Shown here one piece after another: positions 1 to 5,165 of a stretch of 7,396 bases of DNA. Made by a program: the position numbers and the translations under genes. Below the pieces are notes generated by a model. The model was not told the origin of the DNA, did no database searches, and saw only the letters and a program-made list of their open reading frames with translations. Source of the stretch: an archaeon UBA583. GTDB taxonomy: Archaea > Nanobdellota > Nanobdellia > Woesearchaeales > UBA583. Position 1 is the first letter of the stretch. Each line of letters begins with the position of its first letter. Location of the stretch: the NCBI GenBank assembly GCA_002506365.1, contig DAXK01000039.1:1-7396 (forward strand). The letters run 5' to 3'.

Positions 1-23
1 CTAATCATTTCAATTTGAAACAT
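1..23 (-). CDS. Partial N-terminus of a divergent gene (runs off left edge)
   Basis: Reading the minus strand from 23 downward gives ATG then MFQIEMI, open to the window edge. Seven residues cannot identify a product. The support is promoter geometry: a minus-strand TATAAA has its first base at 50, exactly 27 nt before the ATG. That is the same spacing seen at the leaderless starts of the + strand genes at 164, 3315 and 4368. If real, this gene is divergent from the lipoprotein and shares the 24-163 intergenic region. The short open stretch could also be chance. Confidence 0.4.
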
Positions 24-44
24 AAACTTCCTTATCTAATTACT

Positions 45-50
45 TTTATA
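45..50 (-). promoter_or_regulatory. TATA box for the divergent left-edge gene
   Basis: TATAAA on the minus strand (TTTATA on +) lies inside the AT run at 44-63. Its first base is 27 nt upstream of the minus-strand ATG at 23, which predicts a leaderless transcript. The same run also reads as TATA on the + strand, so it could serve as a second, distal promoter for the lipoprotein gene; the two cannot be told apart by eye. Confidence 0.4.
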
Positions 51-136
51 AATATATATAAAAACAAAAAGTAGTTATTATTATAATCCAATTTTATAAT
101 TTTAAATCAATTTATCAAAAAAATAAAAATAAATAT

Positions 137-142
137 TATAAA
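137..142 (+). promoter_or_regulatory. TATA box of the lipoprotein gene
   Basis: TATAAA begins 27 nt before the ATG at 164, so transcription should start at or within a base or two of the start codon (leaderless mRNA). No Shine-Dalgarno-like purine run lies between the box and the ATG, which agrees with leaderless initiation. Confidence 0.55.
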
Positions 143-163
143 TACTAAAATAAATTCTCAATT

Positions 164-1111
164 ATGAAAAAAACTAACTCATTATTTTTAACAATAATAA
201 TCTCATCATTATTAATTTTATCTGGTTGTTCATCTGGTGGAATCTCTCTTGGCGGAAAATCAGATTTACCTAAAACTGATATTACTGGAACTGGACTTAA
301 AATTTCACTAGACTTTAACGATCAATGGATTTCTCAAAAAAAATTAACATATAGATTATCAATTGAAAATACAGGTTCAGAAGAAATAATTTTATCTGAA
401 AACAATTTTAAACTATTTACACTTCAAGTTGATTCAACTGGAACAAAAACAGTTTTCACTGAAAAATCACTTGAAAATTTTTATGATTCAATTTTTGAAA
501 AAGAAGGTGGGAAAATTATTCTCCCTCAAAATGCTAAACTTTCAAATATAAATGGACAACTAATAATTGATGATTGGTATTTTAATAACTTAAATGTTAA
601 AGACTTTAACTATAATTTAGAAATAAACTATCCAACAAAAACTACATTTAATAATAATATTGAAATTACAAAATCTGACAAAACTATTTTAAAAGTAACT
701 GACAAATTATCTCAAGCAGCACCAGTTCAAGTAACTAAAATCTCAGCATCGCCATTTGAAAATAATATTTACTATCTAGAATATATAATTCAAAACAAAG
801 CTTCTCAATCAGGTCAAAGTTTTGAAGTTAAACTAAAAAATTTTGAATTTGAATTAGGTTCAGATTCACTAACTGATTGTTCTGGTTTTTTACAAGAAAA
901 AGATTCATTAAAAAAGATATCTGAAGAAAATTTATTATTAACTCAAGATAGATATCAATTAAAATATATTTGTAAAGTAGATTTATCTAATTATGATAAT
1001 ACCAAAACAACTTCTACAACATCTGGATCATTTGAATATGATTATACAAATATTCTCTCTGGACAAATCAATCTCCCAAATACAAGAGATTCACAAGATA
1101 TATTTGAATAA
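164..1111 (+). CDS. Secreted lipoprotein of unknown function, two beta-rich halves
   Basis: This encodes a 315-residue exported lipoprotein. The N-terminus has two lysines (K2, K3), a hydrophobic stretch at about 7-19, and a lipobox L19-S20-G21-C22, so C22 should be lipidated and anchor the protein on the outer face of the membrane. A Gly/Ser-rich linker (23-45) follows. Residues about 43-180 contain an Ig-like beta pattern with a typical 'YRLSIENTGSEEI' strand pair. Residues about 186-305 look like a second beta domain opening with 'APVQVTKI' and holding C239 and C270, possibly a disulfide. From memory, similar two-part lipoproteins are common in DPANN genomes, but I do not recognise a named family. 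The ATG is supported by the signal peptide and by a TATA box 27 nt upstream. It is transcribed alone; its stop codon lies in a hairpin. Confidence 0.85.
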   Translation: MKKTNSLFLTIIISSLLILSGCSSGGISLGGKSDLPKTDITGTGLKISLDFNDQWISQKKLTYRLSIENTGSEEIILSENNFKLFTLQVDSTGTKTVFTEKSLENFYDSIFEKEGGKIILPQNAKLSNINGQLIIDDWYFNNLNVKDFNYNLEINYPTKTTFNNNIEITKSDKTILKVTDKLSQAAPVQVTKISASPFENNIYYLEYIIQNKASQSGQSFEVKLKNFEFELGSDSLTDCSGFLQEKDSLKKISEENLLLTQDRYQLKYICKVDLSNYDNTKTTSTTSGSFEYDYTNILSGQINLPNTRDSQDIFE

Positions 1112-1130
1112 TAATCATTTTTAATTATTA
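1109..1130 (+). terminator. Stop-codon hairpin with T5 loop after lipoprotein gene
   Basis: A 7-bp stem, TAATAAT (1109-1115) with ATTATTA (1124-1130), begins with the stop codon TAA itself. The loop holds T5 (1118-1122). Pyrimidine-rich DNA follows (about 1134-1148). Archaeal termination relies mainly on U-tracts, so the T5 is the likelier functional part. All-AT pairs make chance possible. Confidence 0.4.
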
Positions 1131-1199
1131 ATACCTCTTATTCTTCTTAAAAATAATAAATTGTCTCTTTTACCTCAATTCACTACTAATTTAGAAATA

Positions 1200-1208
1200 T
1201 TTATAAAT
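1200..1208 (+). promoter_or_regulatory. TATA box of the L1-L10-L12 operon
   Basis: TTTATAAAT, preceded by the purine-rich GAAA expected of a BRE, predicts transcription start near 1229 and a 5' leader of about 70 nt before the L1 ATG. A second TATA-like word, TATAAT at 1229-1234, would start transcription near 1256; either transcript still contains the L1-site candidate. The identical nonamer lies upstream of the aCPSF1 gene at 5048-5056. Confidence 0.55.
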
Positions 1209-1260
1209 CAAATTTAATTTTATTATACTATAATAGACCGTTATACTATTATACGTGGAT

Positions 1261-1293
1261 GGCGAAATCTATTCACACACTTTATAGGAGGCT
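1261..1293 (+). promoter_or_regulatory. Candidate L1-binding mRNA element (23S rRNA mimic) over the L1 RBS
   Basis: Two strands face each other: GGC-GAAAU-CUAU (1261-1272) and AUAG-GAG-GCU (1284-1293). CUAU pairs with AUAG; GGC pairs with GCU (one G-U); the asymmetric internal loop is GAAAU opposite GAG. The hairpin loop is 1273-1283. From memory, ribosomal protein L1 recognises such a loop in 23S helices 76-77, where one strand contains GGGAGGCUU and the other UUGAAAUACC, and in methanococcal L1 mRNAs, where GGAGGCU lies opposite AGCCGAGAAAC. Here GGAGGCUU is also the Shine-Dalgarno region, so bound L1 would block initiation on its own operon. The strand order is swapped relative to rRNA, and the outer helix is only 3 bp. 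Confidence 0.5.
1286..1291 (+). promoter_or_regulatory. Strong Shine-Dalgarno of L1
   Basis: AGGAGG lies 8 nt before the L1 ATG at 1300 and matches the archaeal 16S 3' end (…CACCUCCU). It is the only perfect Shine-Dalgarno seen before a gene in this window and fixes the L1 start. It forms one strand of the candidate L1-binding element. Confidence 0.85.
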
Positions 1294-1299
1294 TAAAGA

Positions 1300-1950
1300 A
1301 TGGAAATTAAACAAATTGGTGAAAACATCAAACAAGTGAGAGAATTATCTACTAAGAGAAATTTTACTCAAACATTTGATTTAGTATTCAATTTACAAAA
1401 TTTAGACTTAAAGAAACCTGAGCATAAAGTTGACGTTGGATTAGTTTTAAAAACAAATGTTAAGCCTAAAAAGCATAAGATTTGTGCTATTATTGATCAC
1501 ACTGTTCAAGGTGCTGAGGAAGTATTTGACAAAGTCTTATTCAATGACGAATTGGCAGCTCTGAAGGGTAATATGGAAAAAATCCGTAAAATCACTCACG
1601 AGTTTGACAAATTTGTTGTACAAGCTAATCATATGCCTTTATTCGCGCAAGTTCTGGGTAGATACCTGGGACCTATGGGAAAAATGCCATCACCTAAATT
1701 AGGTATGGTTATTACTCCTAAGACGCCTTTAGGACCTTTATATGAGAAGTTACAAAAAACAGTTCATTTACAAACAAAAAAGAACTTAGTACTTCAAGTT
1801 TCAGTTGGTTCAGAAGCAGAATCTGACGAAGCTATTGCAGAGAACATCGAAGCGGTGTACGATCAATTACTTCACGCATTACCTGCTCAAAAGAACAACT
1901 TAAAAAATACAAAATTAAAACTTACTATGAGTAAGGCGGTGGTGCTATAA
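1300..1950 (+). CDS. rpl1: Large subunit ribosomal protein uL1
   Basis: uL1 binds 23S rRNA helices 76-78, forming the mobile L1 stalk that handles E-site tRNA; in archaea it is also a translational repressor of its own operon. The 216-residue length fits archaeal L1. It follows the family from end to end: 'RNFTQTFD' (20-27), 'KKPEHK' (38-43), 'FVVQANHMPL' (105-114), the signature 'LGPMGKMP' (123-130), 'QVSVGSE' (166-172), 'ENIEAV' (181-186) and C-terminal 'KLTMSKAV' (207-214). Two departures from the usual sequence, as I remember it: M126 replaces the Arg of LGPRGKMP, and S211 replaces the Gly of the TMG motif that touches RNA. First gene of L1-L10-L12, with its own promoter and a likely regulatory leader. 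L11 is not adjacent, as in the methanococcal arrangement. Confidence 0.97.
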   Translation: MEIKQIGENIKQVRELSTKRNFTQTFDLVFNLQNLDLKKPEHKVDVGLVLKTNVKPKKHKICAIIDHTVQGAEEVFDKVLFNDELAALKGNMEKIRKITHEFDKFVVQANHMPLFAQVLGRYLGPMGKMPSPKLGMVITPKTPLGPLYEKLQKTVHLQTKKNLVLQVSVGSEAESDEAIAENIEAVYDQLLHALPAQKNNLKNTKLKLTMSKAVVL

Positions 1951-1951
1951 A

Positions 1952-2938
1952 ATGGCTTATACTGCTAAAGTTTCACCAAGAAATGATATGTTTGCTAATA
2001 AAATTAGAGAACATGCAAAGAAGTATTCAATTTTAGGAATCGTTGATGTTACAGGTTTACCTGCTCCTCAATTTCAAAAAATTAGATCTTCAATCAAAAA
2101 AACTGCAGAAGTTTTAATCGTTAAAAGAAACTTAATTAAGATTGTTTTAGCTGAATTAGAATCAACTTATCCTGGAGTTTCACAATTAGCTGAAAAGTGT
2201 AATGGTGTTGTAGGAATTGTTTTCACAAATGATAACCCTTTCACATTATTTAAATTTGTTCAAAAGAATAAATCAACTGCTCCAGCTAAGGGTGGACAAA
2301 TTGCTCCATCAGATATTGTAGTTCCAGCAGGTCCTACATCTTTTGCCCCAGGTCCAATTATTGGAGAATTAGGTGCATTTAAGATTAAGGCAGGAATTAC
2401 AGCAGGAAAAGTAGAAATTAAAGAAGATAGTATTGTTGCTAAAGAAGGAGATGTAATCTCAGATGGTTTAGCAGGAATTTTATCAAGATTAGGAATCGAA
2501 CCTATGGAAGTTGGTTTAAATATTAAAGCAATTTACGAAGGTGGAACTATCTATGATAGAGCGATTTTAGATGTTGATGAAGACGCAATCTTAGCTGATC
2601 TTAAAGGAGCTGCTTCAGATTGTTTCAAACTATCTATTGGTTTAGAATACTATACTAATGAAAACATTACTTACTTCATTTCTGAAGCTGGTAGAGATTC
2701 ATTAGGATTGGGTGTCGGAGTTGCATATCCTGCGGCTGAGACAATTAAATCATTATTATCAAAAGCTAACGCTCAAGGTAATGGTGTAGGTTTAGCTCTT
2801 CCAGAAGAGCAAAGACCTGCTGGTTTAGCGGCTGCGGCTGCACCAGTTGCTACACCTGTAGCAAATGAAGAGTCAAAAGAAGAATCAAAGGATGAGCCTG
2901 CTGCTGAGGCAACAGCTGGTCTAGGTGGTTTCTTCTAA
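1952..2938 (+). CDS. rpl10: Large subunit ribosomal protein uL10 (P0 stalk base)
   Basis: uL10 anchors the GTPase-recruiting stalk: its N-terminal domain binds 23S rRNA next to L11, and its C-terminal helices carry L12 dimers that recruit translation factors. The 328-residue protein has the RNA-binding domain (about 5-105, 'YSILGIVDVTGLPAPQFQKIR'), the archaeal/eukaryotic insertion domain (about 106-185, with 'PTSFAPGPIIGELG' at 128-141), the helical L12-binding region (about 245-290), an Ala-rich hinge, an acidic patch (306-319) and the hydrophobic tail 'AGLGGFF'. The ATG starts one base after the L1 stop, so translation is probably coupled; GGTG at 1941-1944, inside the end of L1, is a weak Shine-Dalgarno. 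L12 follows after 19 nt. Confidence 0.96.
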   Translation: MAYTAKVSPRNDMFANKIREHAKKYSILGIVDVTGLPAPQFQKIRSSIKKTAEVLIVKRNLIKIVLAELESTYPGVSQLAEKCNGVVGIVFTNDNPFTLFKFVQKNKSTAPAKGGQIAPSDIVVPAGPTSFAPGPIIGELGAFKIKAGITAGKVEIKEDSIVAKEGDVISDGLAGILSRLGIEPMEVGLNIKAIYEGGTIYDRAILDVDEDAILADLKGAASDCFKLSIGLEYYTNENITYFISEAGRDSLGLGVGVAYPAAETIKSLLSKANAQGNGVGLALPEEQRPAGLAAAAAPVATPVANEESKEESKDEPAAEATAGLGGFF

Positions 2939-2957
2939 AACAATTAGGTACAAAAAA

Positions 2958-3257
2958 ATGGAATATATTTATAGTGTAATGTTATTAAACAAAGCTGGTA
3001 AAACAGTAGATGAGAAGAGTGTTTCCGCAGTTTTAGAAGCTGCTGGTGTTGCAGTTGATGCTGCTAAGGTTAAGTCATTAATCGCTGCTTTAGACGGTGT
3101 TGATGTAGAAAAAGTAATTGCTGAATCATCAGTTGTTGCTGCTGCTCCTGCAGCTGGTGCTGCACCTGCTGCTGAAGCTGCTGCTCCTGCTGCTGCTCCT
3201 AAGAAAGAAGAAGCTCCTGTTGCTGATGCATCAGCTGGTTTAGCTGGATTATTCTAA
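2958..3257 (+). CDS. rpl12: Large subunit ribosomal protein P1/L12 (archaeal stalk)
   Basis: Archaeal L12 (P1) dimers bind L10 and form the flexible stalk that recruits the translational GTPases aEF1A, aEF2 and aIF5B. The reading frame is open from an ATG at 2925 inside L10, but the true start is 2958: 'MEYIYSVMLLNKAGKTV' matches the conserved archaeal start, giving 99 residues, with a weak AGGT at 2946-2949. The N-terminal helical dimerisation domain spans about 1-58. An Ala/Pro hinge (59-80, encoded by a GCT-rich near-repeat at about 3132-3200) leads to a short charged patch (KKEE, 82-85) and the tail 'AGLAGLF'. The long acidic run usual before this tail is nearly absent; the L10 tail keeps more acidic residues. 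Last gene of the operon. Confidence 0.96.
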   Translation: MEYIYSVMLLNKAGKTVDEKSVSAVLEAAGVAVDAAKVKSLIAALDGVDVEKVIAESSVVAAAPAAGAAPAAEAAAPAAAPKKEEAPVADASAGLAGLF

Positions 3258-3274
3258 TCCTTCTAACTTTTTTT
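3246..3274 (+). terminator. Terminator of the L1-L10-L12 operon
   Basis: A perfect 6-bp stem, GGATTA (3246-3251) with TAATCC (3255-3260) and a TTC loop, contains the L12 stop codon TAA (3255-3257). Seven bases later comes T7 (3268-3274). The hairpin is the GC-richest of the stop-codon hairpins here, and the T-tract is the kind at which archaeal transcription ends and aCPSF1 acts. Confidence 0.65.
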
Positions 3275-3286
3275 ACAAAATTTTAG

Positions 3287-3292
3287 TATAAA
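3287..3292 (+). promoter_or_regulatory. TATA box of the coiled-coil gene
   Basis: TATAAA begins 28 nt before the ATG at 3315, predicting a leaderless mRNA. No Shine-Dalgarno is present. Together with the T7 tract just upstream, it suggests the gene is a separate unit from the ribosomal operon although the gap is only 57 nt. Confidence 0.55.
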
Positions 3293-3314
3293 ATTTTAAT
3301 TATTTTAATTACAA

Positions 3315-4208
3315 ATGGATAAAGAGGCAATTCGAGCAGAGTTGAACACAGTTAGAGCTGAGATCAAATCATTGAAATCAGAGTTTTCTAAAAAGAGAAA
3401 CGAAAAAGAAGATCACTTTAAAAAAGGTGAGGATTATTCTACTGAGATTGATAAATTATATAATGAAGTTAAATCTATCGAGTCCGAACATGGATTAGAA
3501 AAAATTAATTCTGAATTAGAATCAATGAAGAAAGAATATGATGAGTTAAAACCTCAATTAGATCAAGCTGAGAAAAATTTCACTCACGTTAAAAAAACTA
3601 GTCCAAAAGTTGCACCAACTTCAAATGGTCCAGCAGTAAAGACTATTTCAGCTGAAAGAGCAAAATCTGAAATTAAGCAATTAGAAACTTCTTTACAAAC
3701 TCAAGTTTTATCATTGGATAAAGAATCAGGAATTACAAAGAGAATTGCAGAATTAAAAGAAATTGTTGAAAATCAATCAGGTGTTGAATCTTCAGACGAT
3801 TCTGGATCTAGTTCTGAATTTAGAACTGCGAAGAAAGAATTATTTTCAATTAAAAAGAAATTTATTAATGTTGAAAGAAGAATCAGATCTCTATACAAAC
3901 AAATTAGATTAGTTAGTAAAGAGAAAAAAGCTAAATATAAATTAATTGATGATTTAAGAGCACAAAAGAAAGCTTCTTTTGATGAATTTAAAACACATAA
4001 AAAATCTTACTCTGAATTAGGTAAAACTTTAAAAGATTTATTTAAAAAAGAAGAAGAGTTTTTATCACAATTAGGTGAAGCTCCTGTTCAAAGAAAAAAG
4101 AACAGAGATGTTGAATTAAAAGCTAAACAAAAAGAAGTAGAATCCAACTTTATGAAGAAGGGTACAACTTTAACAACTGAAGATTTATTAATGTTACAAA
4201 TTAAGTAA
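3315..4208 (+). CDS. Archaeal coiled-coil protein, COG1340/Bfr1-like
   Basis: This 297-residue, Lys/Glu-rich protein is cytoplasmic (no signal or membrane segment) and mostly coiled coil: about 1-92, 112-152 and 168-275. The segments are separated by flexible linkers at 93-110 (Pro/Ser/Thr) and 153-168 (Ser/Asp-rich). Residues 119-150, 'EIKQLETSLQTQVLSLDKES' and onward, match the 'I..LE...QT..LSL..E......I..L' core I associate with the archaeal COG1340 proteins (often misnamed phosphoserine phosphatase) and, more distantly, yeast Bfr1, an mRNA- and ribosome-linked coiled-coil protein. The end (279-295, 'FMKKGTTLTTEDLLMLQ') fits the conserved 'KG..LT.EDL' tail of the same group. The start is supported by the TATA box 28 nt upstream. 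It sits directly after the stalk operon, consistent with a translation-related role, but that is inference; coiled-coil similarity can mislead. Confidence 0.8.
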   Translation: MDKEAIRAELNTVRAEIKSLKSEFSKKRNEKEDHFKKGEDYSTEIDKLYNEVKSIESEHGLEKINSELESMKKEYDELKPQLDQAEKNFTHVKKTSPKVAPTSNGPAVKTISAERAKSEIKQLETSLQTQVLSLDKESGITKRIAELKEIVENQSGVESSDDSGSSSEFRTAKKELFSIKKKFINVERRIRSLYKQIRLVSKEKKAKYKLIDDLRAQKKASFDEFKTHKKSYSELGKTLKDLFKKEEEFLSQLGEAPVQRKKNRDVELKAKQKEVESNFMKKGTTLTTEDLLMLQIK

Positions 4209-4247
4209 TTTTTACTTAATTAAAATAATTTATTTAAATTATTTTAA
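4201..4247 (+). terminator. Two back-to-back perfect hairpins at the 3' end of the coiled-coil gene
   Basis: Hairpin one: TTAAGTA (4201-4207) with TACTTAA (4213-4219), 7 bp, containing part of the stop codon (4206-4208), with T5 at 4209-4213 in the loop and first stem base. Hairpin two follows with no gap: TTAAAATAATTT (4220-4231) with AAATTATTTTAA (4236-4247), 12 bp and a 4-nt loop. All are A-T pairs except one G-C. The likely role is transcription termination or 3'-end definition. Confidence 0.5.
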
Positions 4248-4340
4248 CATTTATTTTCAAATCTCTATTCTAAATTACATACATTTAACCTTAAACAACT
4301 TAATTTTATTATTTTTAACATGTTTGTGTTTACAAAATTA

Positions 4341-4346
4341 TATAAA
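4341..4346 (+). promoter_or_regulatory. TATA box deciding the start of the membrane protein gene
   Basis: TATAAA begins 27 nt before the ATG at 4368. No such box lies at the right distance from the in-frame upstream ATG at 4320 (about 4292-4297 reads TAAACA). By the spacing rule of the neighbouring leaderless genes, 4368 is the start. Confidence 0.5.
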
Positions 4347-4367
4347 TTTAAACATCATTTAACAAAT

Positions 4368-5009
4368 ATGGTTTTAACTATTTTAATTATATTATTTATA
4401 TTATCTTCCTTAAGTTATATATTATATAATAGTTACTCATTTCAAATTTTAATAAGATATTTACTTAGAAAAAAAAGTTTAATTTCATTAACTTCGAAAA
4501 CTTCTGGTAATTTTATTAAATCTGGTTATTTTTCCTCTAATTTTAATTTTATTTCAAACTCTGAATTTAAAAAATTATTAAAACGTCAAAAAGTAGAATT
4601 ACACAAATGTTATAGTGTAATTACTTTTAAAACTGTTGATGCAAATTGGGAGTTATTATTTACATTAACAAAAGATTCAGGAAAATACATTGAAAATATT
4701 TATCTAAAATGTTATCCTCACACTATCAAAATCCAATCTAAAGTCGCAGTTGAAAAAATTCATTCTAATCTAGAAGTCTACTCAACAAATCATTCTTTGA
4801 TGCAAATATTAAATTCTCCGGCTTCAATGAGTTCATTAAAATCTCTTTTAACAATTAATGAAGAAACTTTAAATATTGGTGCAAGATATATTCAATTTAA
4901 AGGAGTTATTGAATTAAAAGATATTTCTACGACAATTTTACTTCATAAAATATCTCATATTGACAATTTAAAAAAAAAAATTTATGTTCCTGGATTAAAA
5001 TCTTATTAG
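4368..5009 (+). CDS. Single-pass membrane protein of unknown function
   Basis: I do not recognise this 213-residue protein. From the chosen start it opens with an uncharged hydrophobic helix (2-21, 'VLTILIILFILSSLSYILYN'), followed by a basic patch (R30, R34, K35, K36). By the positive-inside rule this favours an N-out, C-in signal anchor with a cytoplasmic domain of about 175 residues. That domain is Lys/Ser/Ile-rich and mixed alpha/beta, with C81 and C115 and no obvious catalytic motif. The frame is open from an ATG at 4320, which would add 16 residues (with K6, K9, K11 before the helix) and could reverse the predicted topology. I prefer 4368 because its TATA box is at leaderless spacing and no box suits 4320. 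It appears to be transcribed alone, ahead of the aCPSF1 promoter. AT-rich, lysine-heavy coding like this is often fast-evolving or lineage-specific. Confidence 0.7.
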   Translation: MVLTILIILFILSSLSYILYNSYSFQILIRYLLRKKSLISLTSKTSGNFIKSGYFSSNFNFISNSEFKKLLKRQKVELHKCYSVITFKTVDANWELLFTLTKDSGKYIENIYLKCYPHTIKIQSKVAVEKIHSNLEVYSTNHSLMQILNSPASMSSLKSLLTINEETLNIGARYIQFKGVIELKDISTTILLHKISHIDNLKKKIYVPGLKSY

Positions 5010-5013
5010 TTAG

Positions 5014-5030
5014 TTTTTGAATATATTCAA
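5014..5030 (+). terminator. T5 tract and palindrome after the membrane protein gene
   Basis: T5 (5014-5018) lies 5 bases after the stop codon and runs into a perfect 14-base palindrome, TTGAATATATTCAA (5017-5030). The T-tract is a plausible archaeal terminator. The palindrome could alternatively be an operator near the aCPSF1 promoter at 5048. Confidence 0.4.
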
Positions 5031-5047
5031 TATATTTAATAGTAACC

Positions 5048-5056
5048 TTTATAAAT
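5048..5056 (+). promoter_or_regulatory. TATA box upstream of aCPSF1
   Basis: TTTATAAAT, identical to the box of the ribosomal operon, predicts a start near 5077. No reading frame begins there (a TTG at 5078 is closed at the third codon), so the transcript is either a leader of about 174 nt for aCPSF1 or a small RNA. The AT run at 5211-5220 is a weaker alternative box that would give a leader of roughly 10 nt. Confidence 0.5.
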
Positions 5057-5079
5057 AATTTATTCCTAATAATTCTATT

Positions 5080-5093
5080 GAGTTAAACGACTC
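5080..5093 (+). other. First leader stem-loop
   Basis: GAGUU (5080-5084) pairs with GACUC (5089-5093), including one U-G pair, closing an AAAC tetraloop. It would sit within a few bases of the predicted 5' end of the transcript, where such hairpins often stabilise RNA. It is one of few GC-containing structures in the leader. Confidence 0.4.
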
Positions 5094-5107
5094 TATTTCT
5101 TAACAAA

Positions 5108-5148
5108 AATAATTCTAACTTAAAATTATTTTAAGTAAATTATTTTTT
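5108..5148 (+). terminator. Second leader hairpin followed by T6
   Basis: AATAATT (5108-5114) pairs with AATTATT (5138-5144). Across a small 3x1 internal loop, ACTTAAAA (5118-5125) pairs with TTTTAAGT (5129-5136) around a TTA loop: 15 bp in total. The 3' arm runs into T6 (5143-5148). It lies about 105 nt before the aCPSF1 start, so if it terminates transcription it would produce a short RNA of about 70 nt from the promoter at 5048. Confidence 0.4.
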
Positions 5149-5165
5149 AGAAAAAAATAAAATTT

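Noticed and set aside
1290..1466. Long-range pairing of GGCUUAA (1290-1296) with UUAAGCC (1460-1466) as the L1 operator
   Set aside because: It is a perfect 7 bp, but the strands are about 160 nt apart and the flanking bases after AAGCC do not resemble the GAGAAAC side of the L1 motif. The local fold explains more.
2925..2957. Upstream in-frame ATG for L12
   Set aside because: It overlaps the end of L10, and the family starts exactly at the second ATG (MEYIY...). The extra 11 residues are not part of archaeal L12.
3132..3200. GCT-rich trinucleotide repeat as a mobile or expansion repeat
   Set aside because: It encodes the Ala/Pro hinge expected in L12; low complexity is normal for the protein.
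4320..4367. Upstream start for the membrane protein
   Set aside because: There is no TATA box at leaderless spacing and no Shine-Dalgarno, while the promoter for 4368 (TATAAA at 4341) lies inside this stretch. Not fully excluded.
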